A DNA stretch of 64,000 nt from NCBI RefSeq assembly GCF_014334735.1, contig NZ_CP060587.1:1488001-1552000 (forward strand), read 5' to 3'. Source of the DNA: Aeromicrobium senzhongii (lineage in GTDB: Bacteria; Actinomycetota; Actinomycetes; Propionibacteriales; Nocardioidaceae). Below are positions 1-8,156 of the stretch, one piece after another. Positions within the stretch are counted from its first letter, which is position 1. Each line of letters starts with the position of its first letter. Under the pieces are notes generated by a model. It was given only the letters and a program-made list of their open reading frames with translations. It ran no database searches and had not been told where the DNA came from. A program made the position numbers and the translations under genes.

Positions 1-245
1 TCGTCGCGGAGTCCTCGTGCCGGTTCCAGCGTGAGCTGAAGTTCCCGCTCGACGTCGTCGCGGGCCTCAAGGTCACCAAGCTGGGCAACTCCAGCGTCGT
101 GTACGAGATCGCCCTGTTCCAGGGCGACGAGCCCGAGCCGGCTGCCGTCGGCCGGTTCGTGCACGTGTACGTCACCGGGTCGGACCGCAAGGTCACACCC
201 GTTCCCGCGCAGATCCGCGCGGTGCTGGAGCCGCTCGCCGGCTGA
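1..245 (+). CDS. Acyl-CoA thioesterase, hotdog fold (3' end only)
   Basis: The reading frame is open from base 3 to the TGA at 243-245 and the 5' end lies outside the window. The visible 80 residues (VAESSCRFQRELKFPLDVV, then VTKLGNSSVVYEIALF and VHVYVTG) resemble the C-terminal half of the YbgC/FadM-type 4-hydroxybenzoyl-CoA thioesterase family, which hydrolyses acyl-CoA thioesters in the cytoplasm. The catalytic N-terminal Asp/Glu region is not in the window, so substrate cannot be judged. It ends one base before the stop codon of a convergent gene. Confidence 0.65.
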   Translation, partial: VAESSCRFQRELKFPLDVVAGLKVTKLGNSSVVYEIALFQGDEPEPAAVGRFVHVYVTGSDRKVTPVPAQIRAVLEPLAG

Positions 246-246
246 G

Positions 247-1068
247 TCAGCCCGCGGTCGTGCGGTAGTGCAGCCAGCTGCGGCGCAGCCGCCGGGCGAC
301 CTCCTCGATCGTCTCGACATCGGTCAGGTGCTCGCGCGAGAGGTCGGCGCGGACCGCGTCGACGTGATCGAACTCGCGGGCGGTCTCGAGGGTCTCCTCG
401 CACTCGCCGGGCGAGCGGTTGAGCGCGATCTCGTCGTGGCTGCGCACGTCGAAGCCCGTGCGGTGCGAGTCGGCCAGCAGGCGCAACCGCTCGGGATCCA
501 TCGTGACGAACGGGTCGAGCGGACGCGGGTTGCCGGCCCGGTCGCCGCGATTGCCCAGGGTCAGCACCGCGGGCTCGTCGGGAGGTGTCACCTCGTCGTG
601 GAGGGTCACCGCCGTCAGGGTCCGCATCGGGCGGTTGCCGCGCGCCAGCACCAACCGGCGCACCAGCTCGAGGCGCGTCGCGCGATAGACGTCGGCGCCC
701 CGGGCGGCGACCTCGGCCACGACGTCCGGGTCGGGGGAGAGCAGGACGGTCGGGTCGGGGTGCGAGACGACGCGCGGGTGCGGGTTCTCGATGTAGATGA
801 CGGTCGGGTCGATCGTCGCCCAGCGGCGAGCGACGAGCCGAGCACGACCGCTGGCGACGTCGTCCTGACGGCGCCGGGTCAGGGTGGGAGAGACCCACGG
901 CTCGAGCTCGGCCGGCCACGGCGCGGTGGCGTCCGGACAGGTCACCAGCACCTCGGCGTCGGCCACCGCGTCGGCCAGCGATCTGTGCCGTGAATCAGCG
1001 AAAAAAGTGATGTCAGCCACATCAAAGGCGGCTCCCGCGGTGATGTACGCCACTGCGTCCTCGTGCAC
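247..1068 (-). CDS. Conserved hypothetical protein, possibly hydrolase
   Basis: A 273-residue soluble protein starting with GTG, preceded by a good GAGGGG ribosome-binding site a few bases upstream. No signal peptide or membrane segment is seen. Recognisable stretches are SPTLTRRRQDDVASGR, VIYIENPHPRVVSHPDP and HDEIALNRSPGECEETLE. The overall pattern is faintly like N-formylglutamate amidohydrolase-type proteins, but no catalytic metal-binding set is clear enough to assign a reaction. It is divergent from cydA; the 100-bp spacer between them holds the cyd promoter region. Confidence 0.55.
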   Translation of the reverse strand: MHEDAVAYITAGAAFDVADITFFADSRHRSLADAVADAEVLVTCPDATAPWPAELEPWVSPTLTRRRQDDVASGRARLVARRWATIDPTVIYIENPHPRVVSHPDPTVLLSPDPDVVAEVAARGADVYRATRLELVRRLVLARGNRPMRTLTAVTLHDEVTPPDEPAVLTLGNRGDRAGNPRPLDPFVTMDPERLRLLADSHRTGFDVRSHDEIALNRSPGECEETLETAREFDHVDAVRADLSREHLTDVETIEEVARRLRRSWLHYRTTAG

Positions 1069-1128
1069 CCCCTCACGGTAGTGCTCAACGGTCGTTTCGT
1101 GACCCCTGCGCGACCTACCATCACCGTG

Positions 1129-1148
1129 GAGTCACAACGTCGTGACTC
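1129..1148. promoter_or_regulatory. Inverted repeat in the cydA leader
   Basis: Perfect 7-bp arms GAGTCAC and GTGACTC separated by 6 bases, ending 20 bases before the cydA GTG start. A plausible -10 element TACCAT lies just upstream (1116-1121), so the repeat would sit at the start of the transcript: an operator or a leader hairpin. The arrangement TCAC-n8-GTGA is the reverse of a CRP site and does not match the usual Rex consensus, so the factor is unknown. Confidence 0.45.
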
Positions 1149-1168
1149 ATGGATCTGAAGGGACCAGT

Positions 1169-2599
1169 GTGGATACAGCACTCGACCTCGCGCGGTGGCA
1201 GTTCGGCATCACGACCGTCTACCACTTCCTCTTCGTCCCGATGACGATCAGCATGGCGTTCCTCGTCGCCATCATGCAGACCGTCTGGTGGAAGACCGGC
1301 AACGAGCGGTGGCTCAAGCTGACCCGCTTCTTCGGCAAGCTCTTCCTCATCAACTTCGCCATGGGCGTCGTGACCGGCATCGTGCAGGAGTTCCAGTTCG
1401 GCATGAACTGGAGCAGCTACTCCCGCTTCGTCGGCGACATCTTCGGTGCGCCGCTGGCGATCGAGGGCCTGCTGGCCTTCTTCCTCGAGTCGACGTTCCT
1501 GGGCCTGTGGATCTTCGGCTGGGACCGGCTCAAGCCCGGCCTGCACCTCATGACGATCTGGATCGCCGCGATCGGCACCGCACTGTCGGCCTACTTCATC
1601 CTGGCCGCCAACTCCTTCATGCAGAACCCGGTCGGGTTCACGATGAACGAGGAGCGGGGCCGCGCCGAGCTGACCGACTTCATGGCGGTGCTGACCAACA
1701 AGGTCGCCCTGATCACCGTGCCGCACACCCTGTTCGCGGCCTTCATGGTCGGTGGCGGCTTCGTCGCGGCCGTCGCCATGTGGCACCTGCTGCGCCGGCC
1801 CGAGCAGGACGTCGAGGCGTTCCGCAGTGCCGCCAAGCTCGGTGCGGTCACCCTCCTGATCGCCGGCATCGGCGTCGTCCTCACCGGCGACATCCAGGGC
1901 AAGATCATGACCGAGGTCCAGCCCATGAAGATGGCGGCCGCCGAGGCGCTCTACGAGGACGCCGACTCGAACGCGCCGTTCTCGGTGTTCACCGTCGGTA
2001 CGCTCGACGGCACCAAGCCGCTGTTCAGCATCGAGGTGCCGGGCCTGCTGTCGCAGCTGGCCACGGGCAGCTTCGACGGCGAGGTGCGCGGCATCAACTC
2101 CCTCAACGAGGAGTACGCCACGAAGTACGCCGACTCCGGCATCACCGACTTCGCGCCGAACATCCCCGTCACGTACTGGAGCTTCCGCCTGATGATGGGT
2201 CTGGGCTTCGCCGCGATGGCGGCCAGCGCCTGGATCCTGTGGGTGCTGCGCAAGGGCCGCGTCCCGAACCCCGCCGCGCGCTCGACCCGTTGGCTGCTCT
2301 GGACCGCGCTGGTGCTGCCGCTGATGCCGCTGTTCGCGAACTCCTTCGGCTGGATCTTCACCGAGATGGGTCGCCAGCCGTGGGTCGTCTTCGGCCTCAT
2401 GTCCACCGAGACGGGCGTCTCGCCGTCCGTCTCCTCCGCCCAGGTCTGGACCTCGATGATCGGCTTCACGCTGCTCTACGGCGCCCTGGCCGTCGTCGAG
2501 GTCAAGCTGCTGCTGACCTTCATCGGCAAGGGCCTGCCGGAGGCGAACCCGCCCCAGCTCGACGACGACTCCGACGCCCCGCTGGCGTTCGCATACTGA
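1169..2599 (+). CDS. cydA: Cytochrome bd ubiquinol/menaquinol oxidase subunit I
   Basis: 476 residues, multi-spanning. Subunit I of the high-affinity bd-type terminal oxidase, which oxidises quinol and reduces oxygen in the membrane. The GTG start is chosen because AAGGGA sits 6 bases upstream and it places the haem-ligand His at position 19 (ITTVYHFLF), as in characterised CydA. The second haem ligand is in ALITVPHTLF, the Met-ligand/GRQPW motif is in GWIFTEMGRQPW, and the quinol loop is of the short type (QPMKMAAAEALYE). It heads a tight cydABDC cluster: cydB follows after 10 bases. Confidence 0.96.
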   Translation: MDTALDLARWQFGITTVYHFLFVPMTISMAFLVAIMQTVWWKTGNERWLKLTRFFGKLFLINFAMGVVTGIVQEFQFGMNWSSYSRFVGDIFGAPLAIEGLLAFFLESTFLGLWIFGWDRLKPGLHLMTIWIAAIGTALSAYFILAANSFMQNPVGFTMNEERGRAELTDFMAVLTNKVALITVPHTLFAAFMVGGGFVAAVAMWHLLRRPEQDVEAFRSAAKLGAVTLLIAGIGVVLTGDIQGKIMTEVQPMKMAAAEALYEDADSNAPFSVFTVGTLDGTKPLFSIEVPGLLSQLATGSFDGEVRGINSLNEEYATKYADSGITDFAPNIPVTYWSFRLMMGLGFAAMAASAWILWVLRKGRVPNPAARSTRWLLWTALVLPLMPLFANSFGWIFTEMGRQPWVVFGLMSTETGVSPSVSSAQVWTSMIGFTLLYGALAVVEVKLLLTFIGKGLPEANPPQLDDDSDAPLAFAY

Positions 2600-2609
2600 G
2601 GAGCACGAC

Positions 2610-3605
2610 ATGGAACTCACCACCGTCTGGTTCATCCTGATCGGCGTCCTGTTCGTCGGCTACTTCGTCCTCGAGGGCTTCGACTTCGGGGTCGGCATGC
2701 TCGTCGGCCTGCTGGCCAAGGACGAGAAGGAGCGCCGCGTCCTCATCAACACCATCGGCCCCCTGTGGGACGGCAACGAGGTCTGGCTCCTGGTCGGCGG
2801 CGGCGCGCTGTTCGCCGCCTTCCCCGAGTGGTACGCCACCTTGTTCAGCGGGTTCTACCTGCCGCTGTTCCTCATCCTCGTCGCGCTGATCATCCGCGGC
2901 GTGGCCTTCGAGTACCGCGGCAAGCGCGACGACCAGGCCTGGCGTGACCGCTGGGACTGGGCCATCATCATCGGCTCGTTCCTGCCCGCCCTGCTGTGGG
3001 GCGTTGCCTTCGCGAACATCATCCGTGGCGTCCCGATCGACTCCTCGCACGAGTACGTCGGCGGGTTCTTCAACCTGCTGAACCCGTACGCGCTGCTCGG
3101 CGGCCTGCTCACGACCACGGTCTTCCTGGTCCACGGTGCGGTCTTCGTCGCACTCAAGACCGTCGGCGACATCCGCGAGCGCGCCCACGTGTTCGCCCAG
3201 AAGGTCGGCGCCGTCGCAGCGGTCCTCGCCGTGCTCTTCATCGGCTGGACGGCCATCCGCGACGGTGACCTGGCGGTCTGGTTGATCGGCGCCGTGGCGG
3301 CGGTCGCGTTCCTCGGCGGGCTGGCGGCCAGCCGGGCAGGCCGCGACGGCTGGGCCTTCATCGGCACGGCGGTCGCGATCGCCGGGGTCGTCACGATGCT
3401 GTTCGTCGCGCTGTTCCCCGACGTCATGCCCTCGAGCCTGGACGCCGCGTACAGCCTGAACACCGAGAACGCGTCTTCGACGCCGTACACGCTGAAGATC
3501 ATGACCTGGGTGGCCGTGGCCTTCGTGCCCATCGTGCTGATGTACCAGTCCTGGTCGTACTGGGTGTTCCGCAAGCGCATCGGCGTGCAGCACATCCCGG
3601 CATGA
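2610..3605 (+). CDS. cydB: Cytochrome bd oxidase subunit II
   Basis: 331 residues with about eight to nine membrane segments; begins MELTTVWFILIGVLFVGYFVLEGFDFGVGM, the typical CydB N-terminus with the conserved GFDFGVG motif, followed by GPLWDGNEVWLLVGGGALFAAFP. It forms the membrane heterodimer with CydA. Its stop codon overlaps the cydD start by ATGA, which indicates translational coupling. Confidence 0.96.
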   Translation: MELTTVWFILIGVLFVGYFVLEGFDFGVGMLVGLLAKDEKERRVLINTIGPLWDGNEVWLLVGGGALFAAFPEWYATLFSGFYLPLFLILVALIIRGVAFEYRGKRDDQAWRDRWDWAIIIGSFLPALLWGVAFANIIRGVPIDSSHEYVGGFFNLLNPYALLGGLLTTTVFLVHGAVFVALKTVGDIRERAHVFAQKVGAVAAVLAVLFIGWTAIRDGDLAVWLIGAVAAVAFLGGLAASRAGRDGWAFIGTAVAIAGVVTMLFVALFPDVMPSSLDAAYSLNTENASSTPYTLKIMTWVAVAFVPIVLMYQSWSYWVFRKRIGVQHIPA

Positions 3606-5197
3606 AGCCCCTGGACCCCCGGCTGGTCCGCCGTTCGAGCACCGTCCGCACCCATCTGGTGTGGTCGGTGCTCCTCGGCGTCCTGACGGCCCTGCTGGTC
3701 ATCGGCGTCTCGTGGTGTGTCGCCGAGGTCGTCGCCCGGCGCTTCGACGGCGACGAGGTGCTGCTGTTCCCGATCGCCATCGCGGCTGCCTTCGGGCTGC
3801 GTGCGGCGATCGCCTGGGCGCACGGGGTGGTCAGCGAGCGCGCTGCCATCCGGGTGAAGGCCGAGCTGCGGGCCGAGGTGGTCGACGACCTCCTCGACCC
3901 GCGGCGGGTCGGCCCGCGCCCCGAGAGCGGTCGACTGGTGGCCCTGCTCGGACCGGGCATGGACGCCTTCGACGGGTACGTCGGGCGTTTCCTGCCGCAG
4001 CTGGGGCTCGCCGCGATCGTGCCCGCCGCCGTCGTGGCGTCGATCGCGTGGGTCGATCTGCTGTCGGCCGTCATCATCGTGGTGACGCTGCCGTTGATCG
4101 GGCTGTTCATGTGGCTCGTCGGCGTCCTGACCCGGGACCGGGTCACCCGCCGGTGGGCCGCGATGGAGCGCCTCGCCCGGCACTTCACCGACGTGCTCGA
4201 CGGCCTGGTCGTGCTCAAGGTGTTCGGGCGTCGCCAGGAGCAGGGCATCCGCGAGGTCGGGGACCGGCATCGCGTCGAGACGATGCGCGCCCTGCGGCTG
4301 GCCTTCCTGTCCTCGCTCGTCCTCGAGCTCATCTCGACGATCTCGGTCGCGCTCGTGGCCGTCAGCGTGGGGCTGCGCGTCGTCGACGGAGGACTGGGCC
4401 TGCGTGACGCGATGTTCGTGCTGCTGCTGGCGCCGGAGGCGTACCTGCCGGTGCGCCGGGTCGGGATGATGTTCCACGACAGCACGGAGGGCGCCACCGC
4501 GACCGCCGAGCTGCTGGACCTGCTCGACCACGACCGCCACCACGGCACCGTCGCCCCGCCGACGGCACCTGCACCGATCGCGGTGCGGGGAGCCCGCCTG
4601 ACGCATCCCGGCCGCACCGCCGTGTCGCTGGCCGTGGACGACCTGCACGTCGCACCGGGGGAGTTCGTCGCGGTCGTCGGTCCCTCCGGTGGCGGCAAGT
4701 CGACCCTGTTGGACGTCCTGCTGGGCTTCGAGCGCCTGGACGACGGTGAGGTCACCGTCGGCGGCACGTCGCTGGCCGACCTCGACGTGGCCGCGTGGCG
4801 CGAGTCCGTCGCCTGGGTGCCCCAGACGCCGCATCTGGTCGGTGGCACCCTCGCCGACAACGTCGCCCTCGGCCAGCCCGGCGCCGATCGCGCCGAGATC
4901 GCCGCCGCGACGCGGGACGCCGGCCTGGACCTGGATCTCGATCGGGTCGTCCGCGAAGGCACGACCGACCTGTCGGCGGGGGAGCGTCGCCGTCTCGCCG
5001 TGGCCCGGGCCCTGTTGCGGGTCCGCCGTCGTGGAGCGTGGCTGGTCCTGCTGGACGAGCCCACCGCCGGGCTCGACGCCCACCACGAGGCCCAGGTGCT
5101 CGAGGCGCTGCGTGCCTCGGGCGGAACCGTCCTGGTGGTGACACACCGGCCCGAGTCGGTCGCCGCCGCCGATCGCGTCGTGGAGGTCGCGTCATGA
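3602..5197 (+). CDS. cydD: ABC exporter subunit CydD (cytochrome bd assembly)
   Basis: 531 residues: N-terminal membrane domain with six helices (about residues 20-290) then a nucleotide-binding domain with Walker A GPSGGGKST, signature LSAGERRRL and Walker B LVLLDEPTAGLDA. CydDC exports reduced thiols (glutathione/cysteine in E. coli) and is needed for assembly of cytochrome bd. Overlaps both neighbours by ATGA. In many actinobacteria cydD and cydC are fused; here they remain separate genes. Confidence 0.92.
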   Translation: MKPLDPRLVRRSSTVRTHLVWSVLLGVLTALLVIGVSWCVAEVVARRFDGDEVLLFPIAIAAAFGLRAAIAWAHGVVSERAAIRVKAELRAEVVDDLLDPRRVGPRPESGRLVALLGPGMDAFDGYVGRFLPQLGLAAIVPAAVVASIAWVDLLSAVIIVVTLPLIGLFMWLVGVLTRDRVTRRWAAMERLARHFTDVLDGLVVLKVFGRRQEQGIREVGDRHRVETMRALRLAFLSSLVLELISTISVALVAVSVGLRVVDGGLGLRDAMFVLLLAPEAYLPVRRVGMMFHDSTEGATATAELLDLLDHDRHHGTVAPPTAPAPIAVRGARLTHPGRTAVSLAVDDLHVAPGEFVAVVGPSGGGKSTLLDVLLGFERLDDGEVTVGGTSLADLDVAAWRESVAWVPQTPHLVGGTLADNVALGQPGADRAEIAAATRDAGLDLDLDRVVREGTTDLSAGERRRLAVARALLRVRRRGAWLVLLDEPTAGLDAHHEAQVLEALRASGGTVLVVTHRPESVAAADRVVEVAS

Positions 5198-6822
5198 GCC
5201 GCACGTATCCCCGCCGGGCGCGCCTGGCGTACGGCGTCACCATGGGAGTCGCCGCCCAGCTGGCCGCCGTCGGCCTGCTGCTGGCCTCGGCCTGGCTCAT
5301 CGTCCGCGCGGCCGAGCAGCCGCCGGTCCTGTACCTCATGGTCGCGATCGTCTCGGTGCGCTTCTTCGGCATCTCGCGCTCGGTGCTGCGGTACCTCGAG
5401 CGGCTCGCGACCCACGACGTCGCTCTGGCCGACGCGGTCGAGCAGCGCGTCACGACGTACGTCGCTCTGGACCGTGCGGCTCCCGCCGGTCTGGGCGGCC
5501 TGCGCCGGGGCGACCTGGTCAGCCGCGTCGTCGCCGATGTCGCCCGGATGCAGGACCGGCTGCTGCGTCTGCGCGTGCCGTGGTGGGTCGGCCTCGTGGC
5601 GACCCTCGTGGTCGTGGGCGTGGTGGGCGTCCTCGACGCGCGCTCCGGCCTCGTGATCCTCGCCGGCGTCGCCGTCTGCGCGATCGCCTTGCGCCGCCTC
5701 GTGCCGCTGGTCGGGGCTCGCCGCAGCGGCCGGGCCGAGGCCCAGGGCCGACTGTCGGCCGAGGTCGCGGCGTCGGCGGTCGCAGCCCGCGAGCTGGTCG
5801 CGTTCGGTGCTGCCGACGAGGCGCGCGCCAAGGCCCGGGCCGCCACGCAGGACGCGCAGTCGGCACAGTCCGGCGGTGCGAGCGTCGCCGGGATGGGCTC
5901 GGCGATCGTGCTGGCCGTCGCCGGCCTGACCGTCGCCCTCCTGGCCGCGTGGTCGGCCGGGATCGACCCCGTCGTCATCGGCGTCATCCTCCTGGCGCCC
6001 ATCGCGCTGGTCGAGCCGTGGGACGGTTGGTCCGAGGCCGAGCGGCTCCGACCCGAGATCGCGGCCGCGGGGGAGAGGCTGGCGGCACTGGCCGCGCTGT
6101 CGAACCCGGTCGTGGATCCCGAACGCCCCGCGGATCTGCCCGACGCCTACGACCTCGTCGTGGACGACGTCGTCGTCGGCTGGGAGGGGCCGGTGACCGC
6201 ACCGATCTCGTTCCGCGTGGGCGAGGGCGAGGTCGTCGCCGTCACCGGGCCCAGCGGGGTCGGCAAGTCGACACTCGCCTACGCGCTGGCGCGGCTGCTG
6301 CCGACCTGGCAGGGCGACATCGTGCTGGGCGGGGTGCCGACGCGCGACATCCTCGCGGCCGACGTGCGTCGTCGGGTGGGCTACCTCGGTCAGGACGATG
6401 CCGTCTTCGACACGTCCGTCCGCGAGAACCTGCGGATCGCGGACCCCGACGCGGACGACGACCGGCTGCGTGCCGCTCTGGCGTCCGCCGGGCTGCTGGC
6501 CGCGGTCGACGCCATGCCGCAAGGGCTCGACACCTCGGTGGGCGAGCACGGCGGGCGCCTCTCCGGGGGCGAGCGCCAGCGTCTGTGCCTGGCGCGGCTG
6601 CTGCTGGCCGACCACCGGGTCCTGGTGCTGGACGAGCCGACCGAGCACCTGGACGCTCCGACGGCCGCGGCGTTGATGGACGACGTGCTCGCCCTGGCGG
6701 GTCCGGGGGGTCGCAGTCTCGTCGTCATCAGCCACAGCCCCAGCGTGCTGGCGCGGTTCGCGTCGGTGATCGAGGTGCGACCCGCCGACAGGCCCGTCGT
6801 GACCCACGCGGTCCCTGTCTAG
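5194..6822 (+). CDS. cydC: ABC exporter subunit CydC
   Basis: 542 residues, starting at the ATG that overlaps the cydD stop. The membrane domain contains the CydC-typical RFFGISRSVLRYLERLATHD stretch, followed by an ATPase domain with Walker A GPSGVGKST, signature LSGGERQRL and Walker B VLVLDEPTEHLD. Partner of CydD in the heterodimeric thiol exporter. Its TAG stop is part of the likely -10 hexamer of ftsY. Confidence 0.92.
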   Translation: MSRTYPRRARLAYGVTMGVAAQLAAVGLLLASAWLIVRAAEQPPVLYLMVAIVSVRFFGISRSVLRYLERLATHDVALADAVEQRVTTYVALDRAAPAGLGGLRRGDLVSRVVADVARMQDRLLRLRVPWWVGLVATLVVVGVVGVLDARSGLVILAGVAVCAIALRRLVPLVGARRSGRAEAQGRLSAEVAASAVAARELVAFGAADEARAKARAATQDAQSAQSGGASVAGMGSAIVLAVAGLTVALLAAWSAGIDPVVIGVILLAPIALVEPWDGWSEAERLRPEIAAAGERLAALAALSNPVVDPERPADLPDAYDLVVDDVVVGWEGPVTAPISFRVGEGEVVAVTGPSGVGKSTLAYALARLLPTWQGDIVLGGVPTRDILAADVRRRVGYLGQDDAVFDTSVRENLRIADPDADDDRLRAALASAGLLAAVDAMPQGLDTSVGEHGGRLSGGERQRLCLARLLLADHRVLVLDEPTEHLDAPTAAALMDDVLALAGPGGRSLVVISHSPSVLARFASVIEVRPADRPVVTHAVPV

Positions 6823-6831
6823 GGTGGACCC

Positions 6832-8016
6832 GTGACCAACGAGAGCCTTGTCCTGCTTGTCGTCCTGATCGCCGCGGCCGTCGTCGTCCTCGGCGCCGGC
6901 ATCGCCTATCTCGTCGCGCGCCGGCACCGGGAGCTGCCTCCGCCGGACGTCATGGACGAGCTGACCGAGCGGGAGATCGAGCATCCCGAGCTGCGCGAGG
7001 TCGACCTCGACGAGGTCGAGGAGCTCGAGGCCGGTGTCCTCGAGGAGGAGCCGGTCGCCGAGCCCGCGCTGGCCACGCCCACCATCGAGCGTCCCGAGAC
7101 CCCGCAGGGCCGGCTCGCACGGCTGCGCTCGCGGCTCTCGCGCTCGCAGTCCAGCCTGGGTCGCGGCCTGCTGACCCTGCTCGGCGGTGGCGACCTCACC
7201 GAGGACGAGTGGGAGGAGATCGAGGACACCCTGCTGGCGGCCGACGTCGGCGTCGGCCCCACCACCGAGCTCGTCACCAACCTGCGTGCCCGGCTGGCCG
7301 CGGAGGGCGCCAAGGACCCCGCCCGCGCGAAGGCGGTGCTCCGCGAGGAGCTGCTCGGCCTCGTCGGCCCCTCCCTGGACCGCACCCTGCACGCCACCGG
7401 CGACGACGACAAGCCCGGCGTCGTCCTGGTGGTCGGCGTCAACGGCACCGGCAAGACCACGACCGTCGGTCGCCTCGCGCGTGTCCTGGTGGCCGAGGAC
7501 CGCTCCGTGCTGCTCGGCGCGGCCGACACGTTCCGCGCCGCGGCCGCCGACCAGCTCGAGACCTGGGGCGGGCGCGTCGGCGTGCCGGTCGTCCGCAGTC
7601 ACGAGGGCGCCGATCCGGCCAGCGTCGGCTTCGAGACGGTCAAGCAGGGCATCTCCGACGGTGTCGACGTCGTCCTGGTCGACACGGCCGGCCGCCTGCA
7701 CACCAAGTCCGGCCTGATGGACGAGCTCGGCAAGGTCAAGCGCGTCATCGAGAAGCAGGCCCCGGTCACCGAGGTGCTGCTGGTCATCGACGCGACCACC
7801 GGCCAGAACGGCCTCACCCAGGCCCGCGTGTTCAGTGAGGTCGTCGACGTCACCGGCATCGTCCTGACCAAGCTCGACGGCACCGCCAAGGGCGGCATCG
7901 TCATCGCCGTCCAGCGCGAGCTGGGCGTCCCGGTGAAGTTCGTCGGCCTGGGGGAGGGCCCCGACGATCTGGCTCCGTTCGAGCCGGAGGACTTCGTCGA
8001 CGCCCTCCTCGACTGA
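6832..8016 (+). CDS. ftsY: Signal recognition particle receptor FtsY
   Basis: 394 residues with an N-terminal membrane anchor (LVLLVVLIAAAVVVLGAGI), an acidic Glu-rich linker (about residues 35-85) and an NG GTPase domain: GVNGTGKTTT (G1), DTFRAAAADQL, DTAGRLHTKSGLMDEL (G3), TKLDGTAKGG (G4) and GLGEGPDDLAPF. It receives ribosome-SRP complexes at the membrane. The GTG start lies 6 bases after TAGGGT (6820-6825), which suggests a leaderless transcript separate from cydC. Confidence 0.95.
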   Translation: MTNESLVLLVVLIAAAVVVLGAGIAYLVARRHRELPPPDVMDELTEREIEHPELREVDLDEVEELEAGVLEEEPVAEPALATPTIERPETPQGRLARLRSRLSRSQSSLGRGLLTLLGGGDLTEDEWEEIEDTLLAADVGVGPTTELVTNLRARLAAEGAKDPARAKAVLREELLGLVGPSLDRTLHATGDDDKPGVVLVVGVNGTGKTTTVGRLARVLVAEDRSVLLGAADTFRAAAADQLETWGGRVGVPVVRSHEGADPASVGFETVKQGISDGVDVVLVDTAGRLHTKSGLMDELGKVKRVIEKQAPVTEVLLVIDATTGQNGLTQARVFSEVVDVTGIVLTKLDGTAKGGIVIAVQRELGVPVKFVGLGEGPDDLAPFEPEDFVDALLD

Positions 8017-8058
8017 GCTCCCGCCGCTGTCGCGGCGTCTACCGTACGGACGTCTCCG

Positions 8059-8099
8059 GTTGACGAAACATTCGTGAAATCTGCGCCGAAACACGAAAC
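8059..8099 (+). promoter_or_regulatory. GAAAC repeats upstream of amt (candidate nitrogen-control site)
   Basis: The 140-bp gap between ftsY and amt is AT-richer than its surroundings and contains GTTGAC (8059-8064) directly followed by GAAAC (8065-8069), then GTGAAAT (8074-8080) and two more GAAAC copies (8088-8092, 8095-8099). GAAAC half-sites are part of the GlnR box in actinomycetes, and amt-glnK-glnD is a classic GlnR target, but the spacing here is not the canonical one, so the assignment is tentative. Confidence 0.35.
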
Positions 8100-8156
8100 G
8101 GAGACGAAATCCGGTGGCGCCGTTCCGCGAAATCCACGTCCGCCACAGTGACGCTC

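Noticed and set aside
1129-1148. CRP or Rex binding site before cydA
   Set aside because: The half-site order is inverted relative to CRP and the sequence lacks the TTGTGAA-type Rex arms, so only an unspecified palindrome is reported.
1121-2635. Minus-strand open frame opposite cydA
   Set aside because: Shadow of the third-position GC bias of cydA; no ribosome-binding site and no recognisable domain.
3499-8094. A very long open frame on the minus strand opposite cydDC and ftsY
   Set aside because: It is antisense to well-supported genes; in high-GC DNA the mirror frame stays open by codon bias. Its composition is dominated by Arg, Asp, His and Gln and no domain is seen.
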